Positions 1-13,239 are shown, counted from the first letter of the stretch. The stretch is 64,000 nucleotides of DNA from Calliopum simillimum (GCA_951812925.1 OX638371.1:38166101-38230100); one strand, 5' to 3'. Program-made: numbers and translations. The notes: generated from the sequence alone by a model not told the origin.

Positions 1-249
1 TTAGAGAATACAAAAATAAACACTTTTGGAGAAAACTCAGCTAAAATTTTAATACAAATTTTTTACGCTAGAGTCGAAAAAATTTGAAATTGAAAACTAG
101 ATGGCGCATTGAATCTCTAAAAATAAGCTACAAATTTAGAGATTGCTAGCAACGAGAATCGGAATTTAGCTTACAATCTCCAAATTCGAATTTTTAGAGT
201 TTTGGCGATGGAGAATAGGAGATAGCAAGTTAGAGAATAGGGCCCCTGG
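1..249. other. AT-rich unique sequence with small hairpins
   Basis: No gene is visible. The words TTAGAGAATA and TTAGAGAATAGGG occur near both edges of this stretch. AATCTCTAAA (near 112) and TTTAGAGATT (near 136) can pair as a short hairpin. It may be the upstream part of the SINE that follows, but I cannot show this. Confidence 0.4.
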
Positions 250-480
250 TCAATAGCCTAGTTGTCTAAAGTCTACTGTTTGTAAATTAATACCTCCGGA
301 GCCCGGGTTCGCCTCCCGGCGCTAGTGAGCCTTATGATCTATGCATATAGACGATCCTGTACAGAGAAGTTTAACCATTTCCAATAGCGTAGTGGCTAAA
401 GCACAGCGTTTTCTATCATTAGAAAACCGGAGTCACGGGTTCGAGTACGGTTTCTAACAATATTTAACTGAAAGTGATCT
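250..480 (+). mobile_element. Dimeric tRNA-like SINE (copy A)
   Basis: Two tRNA-like modules follow each other. Each has a pol III A-box-like word (TAGCCTAGTTG at 254-264; TAGCGTAGTGG at 385-395) and a B-box-like word (GGGTTCGCCTC at 304-314; GGGTTCGAGTAC at 437-448). Around the first B box, CCGGG and CCCGG can form a T-arm with a 7-nt loop. In the second module GTTTTCT and AGAAAAC can form an anticodon-like stem. Acceptor stems are poor, so these are tRNA-derived SINE heads, not tRNA genes. The linker (about 317-360) matches a second copy at 25,961, which shows this is a dispersed repeat. The family name is unknown to me. Confidence 0.6.
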
Positions 481-3409
481 TAACGGTTATCTAAGCGACA
501 AATTTACAACTTACGTTTCCTGAATTACAGTTACAGTATTTTGAAAATCAACTTTCCTACTACTCTTCACACTTGTATGCAGCATAAATCTTAAGTTAGG
601 ATATCTCCTCAACTATAAACAGTACGAAAACACTTCTCACATCTTTTGACAGGATATGTCTTTTTGAGACATAAATAATGGTATATCATACTTAAAGATC
701 AGACAATAAATACCGAAGATATGATAAAAATTGTTAATGGGCGACCCCATGTTCAATCAAAAAAAATTTTTTTTTCAGAAATTGCGTACGGTTGACTTTT
801 TGTTTCTGATAAGGTCTAGTGACTTACCTTCGGCAAAAAGAGTTAACAATATTTTTTAAAATATTTCTTGTGGAATAATCGAAATATGTACTTTCTTAAG
901 AAAAGTTTTATGGTATTTTGTGATTTTTAGTTTTCTGACATTAAGGTGATATATTAGTGTGGTGGGTCAGTACTAGAACAGGGTACTTGATGTCAATGAC
1001 TTTTGATCGGACTGTAATTGCCGAAGTTATGATGAAAACTGTTGATAGGATCAAAAAGAAGCGAGGAATGATTTTCTCAGTTTCCCCAATATCCCTCATT
1101 TGAAACGTTTTATTGTCTGGTTATAGAAACGCATTTATCTCTGTAATTGATTATTAAGTTTCTCGTCTCCCCTAATAATGTTTTTATTATTTGAATAAAT
1201 TGAAAAAAATTATGCTTTATTATATAATACAAATGAATTAATTATATAATTATAAATATACTTAAGTACATTTGTTCACATGCTGTGCTTATCAATTTGT
1301 TAGCATAAACACAAATACTCTTTCGAATATTCGAATAATGATTGCATGTGAGAATAATTTGCTACTGACATGTGATGTAATAAATTGACACCTTCTACTA
1401 AAGGCCAATATTGAAGGAAACCCCAAGGCTTTTATTTTATCTAGCTAGACTGGAGTCTGTTCTAAGATATTCAAAGGATGGTTCAAGTCTCAATTTGTCA
1501 AAAACAAATACATACTCCTATTGTAGACAACTGAAGTTCATTCACTTACAAAATGTATTTTGATTTCATTTTAAAATGGCAAAAGATGAAGTTTAAACAA
1601 TAAGTTTTTCGTTAAGAAAGGCCAAACGCAAATAACATCATTGAACCATTTACTTAGTTCTTTAGTGATTTTGTTCCTAAATCAGTTGAGCTATGTTCCC
1701 TTATTCGGCCGTTTTTATTGAATTAGGTATCGGTAATCAAAATTCGTTTTGCAATAAAAAGCTTCAGACTCAAAAGAAACTGATGGTTAAGAACAGCTAA
1801 ACTGCAATGCTCTGCATATTTAACGTTAATCATGAAGTTATTCATAAAAAACTTAGTTCAGCGATCCATGGATTTCTTTCTCCAACATCACTAGCTGCTT
1901 AAATTTTCTTATTGAAAACGGATGTGTAGTTAACATGTAATACTTACAACTATTCAAATCCGTCAAAGAAATTTTATAACTAAAATTTAATATACTTAGT
2001 AAAATTTTCAAGAAAAAAAAGGGAAAAACTTTTAATTATAAAATTTTTTTTGTAATTTATCTTCAAAGTTCATTTCATCAACCACTACTTACTGCTTTTA
2101 ATCCCATCAAAACTGACAAAGCTGCTGCAAACAAAATTTGCGCACAACTCAAACGATACTTGATAAACTACCAATTTTCATTGCTACACTTTCTGATAAG
2201 TTTCTTCTTTTGCGTAAATACGATAAATCCTGCTAAGGAAAATTCGAAAAAAAGGCAACAGATAGAAAAAGTTTTCACAACAACTAACAACTTTATAAGC
2301 AGCAGTTGAAAGCAAAATCCAAAAAAAAAAAATAGAGAAAAATAACAAGTACCTGAACAACAGTAAATCCTTGGTAAAAAACATAGTTAAGTAACATTAA
2401 GTAAAAAAAGTTATAAAAACTGAACAGAGCAGTATTACACTTAGTTTGAAGAAAACTTATTCTCAAGGCAAATTTTAATGCCGAACTTAAACTTATGCGC
2501 ATCCCTAAGAGAAAAACTACTTTAAAATGTTGTACTTACTGAAGAAAAAACGTCAATTTTCCGGATATAAAAAAAGTTTCGTCGCTTTAGTTTTATTTTT
2601 CCAGCTCGATATTTTTCAACTTTATAATTTCGTAGTTCGTTGCATTGAAGTCTTGAAAGCTGCATGCACATTTAATGCAACAGCAATTTTATGCTGCGTT
2701 GTTGCATATGGCTGTATTGCTTTAGCTACGCGTCATCCTATCATGCGGAAATGGTAGCAACAGCTAACAAGTTTAAGCAGCATGCGGCAATCCGCTGAAT
2801 ATTAAGTCTGCTCCGTTTCCGCAATTTTCGCTATTTTTGTATTTTTTCTCCAGATTGTTTGAGTACTATTTTTGGATTGCACTAACTTTATGCTACATTT
2901 TTTTCAAGAATTAGTTTTATAAACTGTTATTTTTACTTCTATAAGCATAAAAATATCAAAATATCTCATGAGAATTTAACAATTTAGTATAATTTTCATA
3001 ATATATCTCAGAAGCATTGAAAAATTAAATTTTTCTAAAACTCTCATGACATTTTACAAAATATCTCATGAGATTTTTTCATTGAAAATATCGCCAACGA
3101 TTTAATTTTGGATTTAATCAATAATATTTTTACTGTGAACTTTTTTATTTATTTTTAGGAGACTTTTTATAATGGAGTACTTTCTACCAATTTATCAATG
3201 GGACCATATGATTCGTCCAGCACCATTGCTTTAAAACAATATTGTGATGAATAGGTTCAATAGCTTAAAGAGATTATATCGTTAAAAGATGTTTTTGTTA
3301 TAAAACTAAAAAACATATTTTTATATTCCCCAAAAGGCCAGAGATTTAAAGATACTCAAAGAAACATATTTAGATTTTAAATATATTTGTCTCAGGTTAT
3401 GCACCGTGA
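481..3409. other. Unique AT-rich DNA, no gene recognised
   Basis: Short overlapping frames on both strands near 2184-2757 are composed of F, L, Y and K and look like translated A/T-rich sequence. No domain, splice pattern or repeat is recognisable, although 2060-2820 is slightly less A/T-biased and may be old unique host DNA. From about 2960 onward the ATATCTCATGAGA-type words foreshadow the repeat array that follows. Confidence 0.5.
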
Positions 3410-5030
3410 CTGTTCAAATTGTGTAGAAAATTTATATTTAAAGCTCAATTCAAATGGCTACTTCCATATAATTCGACCCAAAATTTATTTATGAAAAATA
3501 TCATAATATATCATAAGACTTTGTGAAAAATATCATAAGATTTTATAAAAATATATCATAAGATTTTATAAAAAATATCATAACATTTTGTGAAGAATAT
3601 CATAGTATTTTTGTAATAATTACATACGATTTTGTTAAAAATACCGTGAGATTTCGTCATATATATCATTAAGTTTTGTGAAAAATGTAAAATTTTCTGT
3701 ATAATTTCATAATATTTTTAAAAAGAATATCATTATGTTTTGTAAAAATATCAGAATAATGCGTAAAAATATCATAATATTATGTAAAAATATCATAATA
3801 TTTTGTTAAGTGTTATAAGATTATGTGAAAAATGTCATTGTATTTTATAAAAACTTTACATAAGATTTTGTGAAAAATATCATGAGATTTTATATAAATA
3901 TATCATGAGATTTTATAGAAAATATCATAATATTTTAAGAAGAATATCATAGTATTTTTGTAATAATATCATACGATTTTTCAAATATATCGTGAGATTT
4001 TGTGATAAATATCATCAAATTTTATGAAAAATATAAAATTTTCTGTATAATTTCATAATATTTTTAAAAAGAATATCATTAAATTTTGTAAAAATATCAG
4101 AATAATGCGTAAAAATATCATAATATTATGTAAAAATATTATAATGTTTTGTTAAGTGTTATAAGATTATGTGAAAAATGTCATTGTATTTTATAAAAAC
4201 TATCAAAGAATTTATTGAAAACTATCACTATATTTTGTGTAAAATGTCATTAGTATTTGTGAAAAACCTTATGATTTTGTAAAAAAAAAGTATCATAAGA
4301 TTTTGTGAAAAATATCGTAATATTTTGCGATAATTATCATACCATTTCGCGAAAAGTTTCAAAATATTATGTGAAAAATATTATGTTTTGAGTAAAAAAT
4401 CATAATATGTTATGTGACTTGTATAGAAAATTAAAATTGATAGCTCATTTTAAATGACTACTTACATATAATTCGGCCGAAAATTTATTTAGAAAAATTT
4501 TATAATATTTTGTGGGCAATATCATAAGATTTTGTAAAAAATATTATGAGATTTTATAAAAAATATCGTATTGTGATGTGAAAATATCTTTATATTTTTG
4601 TAAAAATTACTACAAAATTTTGTAAAAAATATCGTGAAATATTGTAAAATAAATAAAATTTTCTGATAACTATCATAATATTTTTAAATAAAACTACATA
4701 ATATTTAATAAAAATAGCAAAATATTACGTAAAAATATCATAATATTTAAAGAAATACTATCATAATATTTTTAAAAAAAATATCATAATATTCTAAGTA
4801 AGATATCATAATGTTATATGAAAAATATCATTACAAAAACTGTGATTTTGTTAAAACTGTTATAAGATTTTGTACAAAATACCATGAGATTCTGTGAAAA
4901 ATATCATAATATTTTGCAAAAAAAATATAATAATTTTGTGCAAAAAATATGGTAAAATTTTATGAATATTATAAAATTTTGTGAAAAATACCATGAGATT
5001 TAATAAAACGTACACGACTTTAGACTTAGA
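3410..5030. repeat. AT-rich degenerate tandem array with higher-order structure
   Basis: The region is built from a variable ~20-24-bp unit of the type ATCATAAGATTTTGTGAAAA. It also has higher-order repetition. The block around 3540-3870 recurs around 3885-4210, with AATTTTCTGT at 3691 and 4037 (offset 346 bp). A longer-range segment starting near 3418 (GTGTAGAAAATTTATATTT, then CATATAATTCG) recurs near 4419, about 1 kb later. There is no coding potential. It could be a decayed local satellite or the inside of a non-autonomous transposon. Confidence 0.75.
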
Positions 5031-5404
5031 ATAAAAAAATCAGGAGTTTTGGTGTAGAAACTACATGCGGTTCGACAAAAAAAAATTCAGTATATTTTAC
5101 AATTTGCTACCAATAAATTTAGTAGCAATTAAGCGAAATTTTATTTTATCTGTGGGGCTGTCGATGAACTCCGTGACGTTAAAATAGCCTATTTTGAACC
5201 CCCCACCTATGTGACGGTAGCTTCATATAAAAAATAAATAAAATACACCAAGCATGATGCTTGCTCGAACCCCCCCCCCCCCCACCCCAATTTCAAATTA
5301 TAAATTTGCCTATGACAGTTAGATTCTAAGTGAAACATCCTTATTGGCATTCTATGCTTTGAGTTTTCATAAAAATTTTATGATTTTTATTCCAAATAGT
5401 TTTA
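5031..5404. other. Unique spacer with a C homopolymer
   Basis: Contains an uninterrupted run of about 14 C near 5270-5283 in otherwise AT-rich DNA, which is a likely site of sequencing or length error. Nothing else is recognised. Confidence 0.5.
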
Positions 5405-6485
5405 AATCTTAAATTACACTGTTCAACGAATTTCAGGTTTTTGTTTTTATCTCAGTTCAGACCATAAAATTATTATTCCTTGCTATTGACATAATAGAAC
5501 TGCATGTACAAAATTTTTTCATCACATCCCAATTTTCAGAAAAATTGGCAAATCCAAAATCACGACTTATATCCGCGTGAAAATAAATTAAAAAATTTTT
5601 ATCCGTCAGAATTTAAAAACCAAAATGTCAAACGATTCAGAAAACAGCAATAATTTCAAATCTGAAAAAATTTTTTAAATCGGTCTGGCAGATTTTTTAG
5701 TATGCCCGTTTAATTAAGGAAATGTTCTGAAAAAATCAAACACCAATCATCTTTAATTACTTAAATCTTACCTAAATCAATACAAAATTAAATAAAACTC
5801 TTCACGAGCTTATGCGCCATTATTTTAACTTTATTTTGATACCAAAAACTTAAGTGTTGGACCATGAATAACCAACATATTTCCTTTTGAAGAAAAAATT
5901 TACATACATGAAGTCATACAAGTACTTTTATTTCAAAGTAGTTATGATACAAAAGTTCAATAGCTTTTGTATGCTTTCTGTATGTTAATTTTTTGTTCCA
6001 AAGGAAATATGTTGGTTGTTCATGGTCCAATCCTTAAGTTTTTGATATCAAAATAAAGTTGAAATAATGGCGCACAAGCTCGTGAAGAGTTTTTTTTTAA
6101 TTTTGTATTGACTAAGGCAAGATTTATGTAATTAAAGATGGTTGGTGTTGTGTTTTTTCAGTACATTTTCTTAATTAAACGGGCATACTAAAAAATCTGC
6201 CAGACCGATTTCAAAATTTTTTTCAGATTTGAAATTATTGCTATTTTCTAAATCGTTTGACATTTTGGTTTTTAAATTCTGACGGATAAAAATTTTTTAA
6301 TTTATTTTCACGCGGATGTAAGTCGGGTTTTTGGATTTGTCAATTTATCTGAAAATTGAGACGTGATGGAAAAATTTTGTAAATGCAGTTCTACTATGTC
6401 AATAGCAAGGAATAATAATTTCAAGGTCTGAACTCAGATAATTTTTTGCTGTTGAACAGTGTTATTAAAAAATCTTTAAGCAATA
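5405..6485. mobile_element. Long palindromic foldback-like element
   Basis: The two halves are inverted copies. Left-arm landmarks CACTGTTCAAC (~5417), CAGTTCAGACC (~5455), CCGCGTGAAAATAAATT (~5573), CAGATTTTTTAGTATGCCCG (~5690) and ACCAACATATTTCC (~5871) appear as reverse complements in mirrored order at ~6460, ~6428, ~6300, ~6180 and ~6005. The arms are about 500 bp, imperfect, with a small centre near 5935-5960. No transposase is encoded. I see no clear target duplication, so the edges are approximate. A foldback or inverted-dimer MITE is the likely class. Confidence 0.75.
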
Positions 6486-7829
6486 GGTTGAAACTTTTAA
6501 AAATCACATGATATCTTCAAAATTCTAGCAAATCAAAGTAAACTTGACTTTTATTTACATCAACTCCTTTTTTCTACAGTTCCCAACATTTATTACAACA
6601 GATCACAACATGGCTTAAGCCAAGTTAACACATAAGAAAATATAACTGCATTTTTTTTAAATTTTTTACAGTTTTAAAAAAAGTTTCAAATGGAAAAGAT
6701 GGCAAAAATGAAACAAAAATTATAGTAAACGAAACCGGAAGCCAGTTTTAAAGCATAGCAATGGCAAACTTCCGGCACAGTTTTATTTTATTCGGTTTTT
6801 TTTTTCCAAGCAACATGCTCATTCCAAGTACTGCAAGCAGGAGAAGTACAGAAAGTTGGCAAATAGATATAGTATATAGATATGTATGTTTATCTGTTTC
6901 TGTGTATATATGGAGTACAAAGTTGATGAAGTCATGAGCAATGCTAAGCAAGTGCAATACAAAATAGCAACAACAAAAAACCCAATAGGAGCAACATGCC
7001 GTGGCTGACAACGCTGGTGTTTATCCCAGCCCTTTTTCTCTTCATCTTTCTCTGTTTTTCCTCATGATTTACTTTCAGTTTTTTACCACAAGAAGTTAAA
7101 GCGTAATCTGTTGGTGTTTGCAAGTTTCTTTCAAGGAATAGATGCATTTGAAAGTTGTACGAAGTCAAATTGCTCTATGGAGGAATAGTGAATTTTAGAT
7201 TCTCTAATATCACTAAGTGCATGCAATTAATATTCTTAAAGAGCTATTGCTGCTTTCTTCTGAAAATAAATTTTGTTTTTAAATACCAGCGAACTTTTAA
7301 TTCGTACTGATAACACAGCTCGAATTTAAAGATGCATTTTGAATGAGAAAAGTCATTTCACATATTTTGAATCTGAATTCGGCCACAGAATTGCTCTATC
7401 ACGTCAAGTTTTTTAAACATCCTAACCTAAAAGTGCAAGAAACTCTATTTTTGCTTATATACTAGTATGAGGCTATGCATCATTGCAAAAATTTGTTTTC
7501 CTAAAAAAACTGTGCTTAGTGTTAGTGTTTTTCTTCCGAATGCCGCTTAGTTTTCTCAAAAATCTTTTTTATGTTTTCCTTGATATACCGCATTTTGAAA
7601 ATTTTGAGTTTATATCGTATTTTACACCATACATTCGTTGTGCATATGTAAGACCTTAAAATTTGAATGTGCGATATCCTGATGAAAGAAAAAATAGCTT
7701 TGAGCAAACTCAACGGCACACAATGGGAGGGTTTGTATGGACTGGCGAGCCATGGCGGTCATATATAGTAATAAAAGAGCAAGGCTATTAAAAATTGGTT
7801 CAGATGTTTTTTATATTAAAATAATAAAA
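6486..7829. other. Unique DNA, no gene recognised
   Basis: Frames on the minus strand near 6748-7168 are short, overlap each other and show no family resemblance. The stretch 6720-7180 has more balanced composition and may be old single-copy host DNA. No repeats were seen. Confidence 0.45.
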
Positions 7830-8560
7830 ATCTGTGAATATGAACAAAATTCGTCGACGGAAACGCCTACCTCCCATACAAAGTTGGGGCGTGGTAGGAA
7901 GTTTTTTCAAAATAGCCATTAATTTCCACTAACTTGACCACGCCAATTTCAAATATGTTAAAAATTCTGGGCTATCTCTTATAGTTTTCAAGTTATGAGA
8001 AATAAACGAAATTCTACTTTATAAAAACTAGATTTTGTTTGTGTTGACTCTGAAACTAACTAACCGTTTTTAAAGAAGTTGTTACATTATGTTGATGCAA
8101 AAAAAGGCTAATCATATCTCCGAAAACTTTTGACCCTGATAAATAAATGAGATTTGTTATATGTATATGTAAAATTCATCAGAACAAATAATGTTCACTG
8201 TAAAAAAAGGCGGTGCCATGCCCTCAAAAAAATGAACTCATAATTTCTCTGACATTATTTGACGCACTTAGATATGATTGGGTACATATGCTAAGCCAAT
8301 TAGAACAAATAGTTCTCACTAGAAAAGTGGGCGGTGCCACGCCACTCTGAATGCTGATTCATCATATCTCAGAAACTGCTTGACGTACAATAGATAGACA
8401 AAATATGGTACATATGCAAAGGGCATTTGGAGAAATAATTTTCAATGAAAAAATGGGCAGTGCCACGACCTACGAAAATAAAATTTGTCATATAACTAAC
8501 GCTACTTGACGCAAATTATAAGATTTGGTAAAATACTTCTCTATGGTATGTCCAAGTAAA
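7830..8560. repeat. Degenerate tandem repeats with GGGCGGTGCCA boxes
   Basis: At least three ~130-bp units are visible. Each carries a box like GGCGGTGCCATGCC (near 8209), GGGCGGTGCCACGCC (near 8330) or GGGCAGTGCCACG (near 8456), followed by a 'cat-atct-gaaa...ttgacg' segment and a 'ggtacatatgc' segment. A related GGGGCGTGG box lies at ~7887. The family recurs at 9070-10,070 and at 61.9-62.1 kb. Non-coding. Confidence 0.65.
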
Positions 8561-9069
8561 GAGAGGGCAATTTCCAAGGAGTTAAAAAGGAGGGAATATA
8601 CCCTTTACCTTCCAGCCTTTCGTTAAAAAAAAGCATCTTCCGAATTTAAGCAGATTGTAAGCTTAAAATTGATAAATCTATTGTTAAACGTTGAAGAACA
8701 TAAAAAAATAAAAATAGTTTGATTTCTCAACAACTGCAACCGGAAAAATTCATAGAAAAATAAGTTCACAAAAAAGGCAGTAGGGACTTTGCATTGGAAA
8801 ATTACGAATATCAAAATATGTACCTATATTTATTTTTTTTTTCTAACGTCAAAGTTTTCTAAAATAGATTTTTTGCGAAAAATCACCATAATTCACGTAT
8901 CTTCTCTTCTTATACGAAATAAAATTGTATGCACTTATGTACATAAGTATGTATGTTTGGAATGGGCTAGTGATTTTAATGAAACTTCGGATAATGTTAG
9001 ATATCAACATACAATGAAGAATGAGCAAGGTTTGAACTTTGCAAATGTTCACCAGGGGGCGTGGCACCA
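8561..9069. other. AT-rich spacer inside the GGGCGTGGC region
   Basis: The frames of 97 and 128 aa that overlap here on opposite strands run into the flanking repeat and lack any domain. The GGGGGCGTGGCACCACCC word at its right end marks the start of the next array. Nothing else is seen. Confidence 0.45.
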
Positions 9070-10070
9070 CCCTAAATTTTAAATTTGATTTGGTCATAAC
9101 TCGCAAACCATACATGGTATCTGAATGAAATTTAGGGAGAGGGTACTGCTTAATAATACCTTGAACCGAACGAAAAGTGGGCGGGATCGAATAAGTTCCA
9201 CGCCCATTTTTTAACCCTTGAAAATTTTGATTCAATATTACTTGAAAACGACTCCAATAATTTTGATGAAAATTTAGGATGTCTTACCTCTACAAACAGG
9301 GACTAGTATATAATATGCCGTTATATTGGAAAAACTCGTTGAAGGGCGTGGCACCGTCCACAAAAATATAATACGGTATAGAAAGAAAACTAATGAAGCA
9401 ATCATTCTAAAATTAACTGTGGGAAGCCTCCTTGCTATAGGGCATCTCTGATCTGAATCGGATTAAAATATCGCCGTTGCGCGTGGAAACTCCCACGCAA
9501 GCCAAATACGTTAAATGTTATTTTTCGAAAATGTTACAAGGTATTTGAATGAAATTTGGTTTGTAGGTACTGTTTAATAAAACCTTGTAATAAACGAAAA
9601 GTGGGCGGAATCGAATAAGTGACACGCCCACTATTTAACCCTTGAAAGTTTTGATTCAATATTACTCGAAAACGACTCCAACAATTTTAATGAAAATTTA
9701 AAAGACTGTGTTCCTGTGATATGCCGTTATAATAAAAAAATCTCCTGAAGGGCGTGGCACCGCCCACAAAAATATAAAACGGTTTAAAAAGAAAACTACT
9801 AAAGAAATCCTTCTAAATATAACTGTAGGAAGTCTACTTGCTATTAGGCACCTACGATCTAAAAGTGGGCAAAATATCGCCGATGCGCGTGGAACCTCCA
9901 ATTCAAGTAAAACACATTAAATGCTATTTCTCGCAAATGGTACAACATATTTTGATTAAATTTGGTAAGAGGGTCTGGATCATAAGTGTCTAAAGCATAA
10001 CAAAAAGTGGGCGTTGTTCAATAATTGCCACGCCCACTTTTTTACCTAAACAAAAAATTTTAGTTAACTC
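9070..10070. repeat. Tandem array, unit ~406-424 bp, with GGGCGTGGC / GCCACGCCC boxes
   Basis: Two full units and part of a third are present. The anchor AAAAGTGGGCGG occurs at ~9173 and ~9597, and AAAAAGTGGGCG at ~10,002, giving periods of about 424 and 406 bp. Each unit also has ACCGCCCACAAAAATATAA or a close variant and a 'ttgattcaatatta' block. Both GTGGGCG and its complement CGCCCAC recur, so each unit can form internal stems. No ORF is retained. Confidence 0.75.
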
Positions 10071-13000
10071 AGGCGCAAAAAAAAATGGAATGAACTCTTT
10101 ATGTCTTATGTACTTTTTGACGCTGAATCCGTCTTCATCAGCAGAACTGTCATTATAACTTCAGTATTTTAAAATATCCTTGCTTGAAGTTGAAGAAAAC
10201 GCTGTGTTCAGTCTTACAGCGTAGCTAGAAAAAAAGGTGATATCAAAATATCCTTTCGGATTTTTCCAATAGGTCTCTTACTTTTCGATACATAAAACGA
10301 AAAATTTTGGGTGCATGACACATCACATTTATTTATTTTAGGTAGAATGCCCCAAAAAAAATGTTAAGTTTTTGATATTATCTATACCATTCGACACTTT
10401 GCGAGTTTTTTCTTATTATTATTCTCATCGGTTAATATATCAATTTGAAAGCATGACCAAACTTCATTGATCAGCATAAACAAATTTGGCTGAATTTGAT
10501 TAAACGGTTCTCTTGCAAATTTCCAAAAAAGATTACCTATGCCACAATAGCATCAGTTCCCCTACCCTTGCTGGTCTGTGCAGTATTTGTGCCTATGTAC
10601 TCTTCAATATCACGCCTAAAATACTCAACATATATAGACCATTCTTACATCATATATTTTTTTTGGTGCCCCATGCGATCTAAATAGTTGCTATGCATAA
10701 TATTCAACCAGATATCAAGTTTCATAAGGCAGGTAAAGTAAGTAGAAATTCTTTTTTAATTTTTTGTTTTTGATATGTCGTAATATGAATTGGCTGGCAT
10801 TTTTCTATAAATAGATAAAATTGGGCTCTATTTTTATAAGAAATTTTCCTGATGGCGATTCAATCATAGCGTTACATTCAAAAAATTATGTTTGTCAAAT
10901 AGCTGATTATTACGGCACATAATGTGTATGACATTACATTTGCTACCTTTATGGACTCATTACACTTTCACAAAAATAAGCGATCCAATTTCTGTCATCA
11001 TTTAAAGATTTTGCCAATACATAAATGTAGACGCTCTGAAAGACTCCTTCTGTCTAATAAACTTTTTTGTCTAAGCCTGTTTAGGTAAATAAAAGAAAAT
11101 TTGATTGGTTACCAAAAACAAAAATAAAGTCTTTAAAAAAGCCTTTTTTTTCTGTTGTGCGTCACATTTTAGCATCCCTAAGGCTTAAAGAAGCAAAACC
11201 CAAAAAAAAAAAAGCGAAAAAATACCTTTGTCAATTGCTATATCGCCCAGGTCGCTATTTCTCTAATAAGGTCGACCGTTTAAGCCTGATTTAACCTTGA
11301 GCTTATTTGCACCGCTTTGTTAACATTTTCTTATTGTGCTGTCAGCCAGCCAACATGAAGCAGAGTGCGCGCTACCTACCACTATTTTTATTACAGAAAA
11401 AAAGGAAGAAAAAAAAAACTGTAATTTTCGTTATCTGCTTCCTGTGCGCTTTGTGTTGCCAGGTACAACAACAGCAACACTAACAAATACACTCACACAT
11501 TTTATCTTTGTGTGCTTGAAGCTAAACACACCGACAGTGGCATTCAGTCATTCCTTTATATGCTTAGCGCAACCTTTAAGCATAATTAATATGCTTTTTG
11601 TTTTCTGGCTGTTGTTGTTGTTGTTGTTTTTGCAAACTAGCATTCCACAAAGCAGTGAAATTACCCAGCGCACTACTAAATATCTCGTAGGGGAAAAGCC
11701 GCTTATGCCATAAACAACGAATGACTCGCCGTTAACAAACGCTATGGCTGACGATAATGCGCTACCAAAATATATTTATTATGATGACTCTACTACTTTA
11801 AAGCATAACTTTAGGCGCATAATAAATTTATTAAATAAGTGAATTTGAAATTAAGTAATTTGTATGCTGCCGCTACGTCGTTGTTAGTGCCTTGGGAGGG
11901 AGGGGGGTGAGGGTTGCCACATTACGCCCTCGCCACTCGTTAGCGTTGTTCTTTTTCCTGCTGCGCGTCTCCACAAACGACTGTGTTATCTAATTTAAGT
12001 TAAGTTGCCACGTTTTAGGCGTTTAATGTTACCAAATTATTTTATTATTAGATTGCGCTGCTCTGTGCTGTTGTGTTGGTTGCGTTGCGTTACGTTGTGT
12101 TATGTGGCTTATAGTGTGGCAAGAGCAAAAGCACTTTATATTATTTATGCATGTGTCTTAGTTTATGTGCATAATATTTGCGCATAAAAGGGTTAAAAAT
12201 AGTTTATACACCGAAATTCGTAGCATGAATTTGTAATATGCGAGGGTGGTCTGACTAGCTATTTTAGTCATATTCGTGAAATCTTCAAAGTACTCTACAC
12301 TCTATATTCTTGGAAGATTACAATCTTTATTTATGCATGATAAAGAAAGTGTGAAAAGTTCATTCCAAAGTCAAAGGTCGCAAAAATCAATTTTTGCAAA
12401 TATTTCGTTAACGCTTACTTCTACACAAAAATGTTGTGACGCAATTTTGTAACTCCAAAAATTTCCTATAAAATGGTGTTGGAGCTGTTTTTGGACAGAT
12501 TGTAGTTTAAGAGATTTAAAAAGTGTTAAAAAGTTGCGACGAGTAAGTGCTACATACAGGTGCATATCAATATGTTACACTTTTAAAGTAACAATAACAC
12601 AGTTCTACAATGGTTTTCCTCTCTAAATTTTAAAAAGCGATTTCTATAGATTTTAGTGTGCTGATTACGTCTAAAATAGTGAAAAAATTCCATCACAATT
12701 TTCAGTAATTTAAGTTTAACTTAAGTGACTTTTTTGTATACAAAAGACTATTACGCCTATGCTACTGGACGTATCAAAACCATATTTGCACCATATGTTT
12801 TTTTGGAGCACCAACAGATTTATAAGAAAAATGGAAGCGATTAGACAAGAGGGCATTATAACGACATCACTTATGCACCTTAAATGAATTTTTTCCACTT
12901 TGAAAAATAAAAAATGATTCTGTTCTTGCTTTTATCTTTAGTGAGAATTAATAGACTATTTTGGAAAAAAGGCGTATTTTTGGCTTAAAGAAAAAGAAAA

Positions 13001-13235
13001 AACAAAATAAACCTTTTTCCGAGGCTGCAAATAAACTGTAGGACCGGCGGAGACAACTGTCTGAATAGTGCCATCTTAGGTCTAGTTATTTTGTAAGTAG
13101 ACCAAATCATACTACACCTAAAACTAGAACAAATTCACTTAAGTTATCAATTGTAACAAAACTGGTGCAAATTTTATATAAAATCGTTCATTTGTACCAA
13201 AAATTTAATGTCCCATTGTAATGTATAATCTGTCA
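10071..13235. other. Unique DNA, no gene recognised
   Basis: The frames here (for example 125 aa at 11,336-11,713 and 60 aa at 12,005-12,187) have no recognisable domain. The first is rich in low-complexity LLLLLF and TTTATLT runs. The 11,840-12,200 stretch is less AT-rich, with a G-rich run near 11,890-11,912, and looks like single-copy host DNA. I saw no convincing promoter or exon. Confidence 0.45.
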
Positions 13236-13239
13236 ATAG

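Noticed and set aside
2184..2757. Three ORFs of 66-76 aa near 2.2-2.8 kb
   Set aside because: They overlap on opposite strands and consist of residues encoded by A/T-rich codons.
11336..11713. 125-aa ORF as a host gene
   Set aside because: Low-complexity composition (L/F and T runs), no domain and no splice support.
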